Positions 63,902 through 64,000 of a stretch of DNA of 64,000 bases are shown in pieces; position 1 is the stretch's first letter; every line of letters starts with the position of its first letter. The notes below the pieces were generated by a model that was not told where the DNA came from, did no database searches, and saw only the letters and a program-made list of their open reading frames with translations. The position numbers and the translations under genes were made by a program. Source of the stretch: CAYQQJ01 sp964419935 (lineage in GTDB: Bacteria > Pseudomonadota > Gammaproteobacteria > Pseudomonadales > Cellvibrionaceae); NCBI GenBank assembly GCA_964419935.1, contig CAYQQJ010000003.1, positions 114,468 to 178,467 of the forward strand, in the 5' to 3' direction.

Positions 63902-64000
63902 TATTAGATTACTGTATCCAGTTGGCGCAACTCAACGTGTAGGTTGGGTCAGATGTGAGTTTCACGAACATCGCCACCCGACGTTGCCCAGCTCTGATCC

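Overview
The window comes from a free-living, probably aquatic gammaproteobacterium with an outer membrane (BamB, LptFG, lipoproteins), type IV pilus and chemotaxis genes and an Entner-Doudoroff route. Gene order resembles Pseudomonas and relatives (hisS-ispG-rodZ-pilF-rlmN-ndk ... iscR-trmJ-suhB-secF-secD-tgt-queA; lptG-lptF / pepA-holC-x-valS; dnaE-accA). I recall this synteny and have not looked it up. The dispersed repeats make me lean to the Cellvibrio/Microbulbifer/Marinobacter side of the group, without certainty about genus. Nearly everything is chromosomal housekeeping; I see no phage, plasmid, IS transposase or CRISPR.

Layout. 1-8.5 kb (minus): der (cut by the window edge), bamB, a YfgM-like TPR protein, hisS, ispG, rodZ, pilW/pilF, rlmN and ndk. 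8.7-17.3 kb (minus): a hybrid Fe-S cluster assembly locus, iscR-iscS-sufB-sufC-sufD-sufS-sufA-sufT-sufE, occupying the place where relatives carry the isc operon; the promoters of iscR and sufB both contain an IscR-type palindrome over the -35 box. 17.4-21.5 kb: trmJ, suhB and a PAS hybrid histidine kinase. 22-27.3 kb (minus): queA-tgt-secD-secF without yajC. 27.5 kb: tRNA-Leu(CAA). 27.9 kb: an atypical LuxR-type response regulator with Glu at the phosphoacceptor site. 28.6-37.7 kb (minus): a complete chemotaxis cluster (MCP, cheY, STAS, cheA, MCP, cheW, cheR, cheD, cheB). 38-41 kb: a membrane hybrid kinase and a LuxR-type regulator. 41.6-47.4 kb: eda, edd and zwf, divergent from gap, whose -35 box lies in a LacI-family-like operator. 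47.6-50 kb: a DUF3108 protein, a cyclase-FHA protein and an RDD membrane protein. 50.2-58.2 kb: lptG-lptF divergent from pepA-holC-hypothetical-valS. 58.4-63.7 kb (minus): a CBS-domain protein, accA and dnaE.

Between the genes lie two kinds of repeats. One is a 220-300 bp palindromic element with TAACTCAAGTTTC-like inverted ends and a large central hairpin, present three times with many compensatory base changes in the stems. The other is made of islands of two unrelated 7-bp tandem repeats (AAGCTGC and GGGAAAA) together with a GGTGGGC-nnn-GCCCACC hairpin. Several proteins end in tails translated from these islands.

The most interesting leads are the isc/suf replacement with dual IscR control, the covarying hairpin element (one copy sits inside the suf operon), the Glu-for-Asp receiver domain, the cyclase-FHA protein lacking its transition-state Arg, the missing yajC and the operator over the gap promoter.
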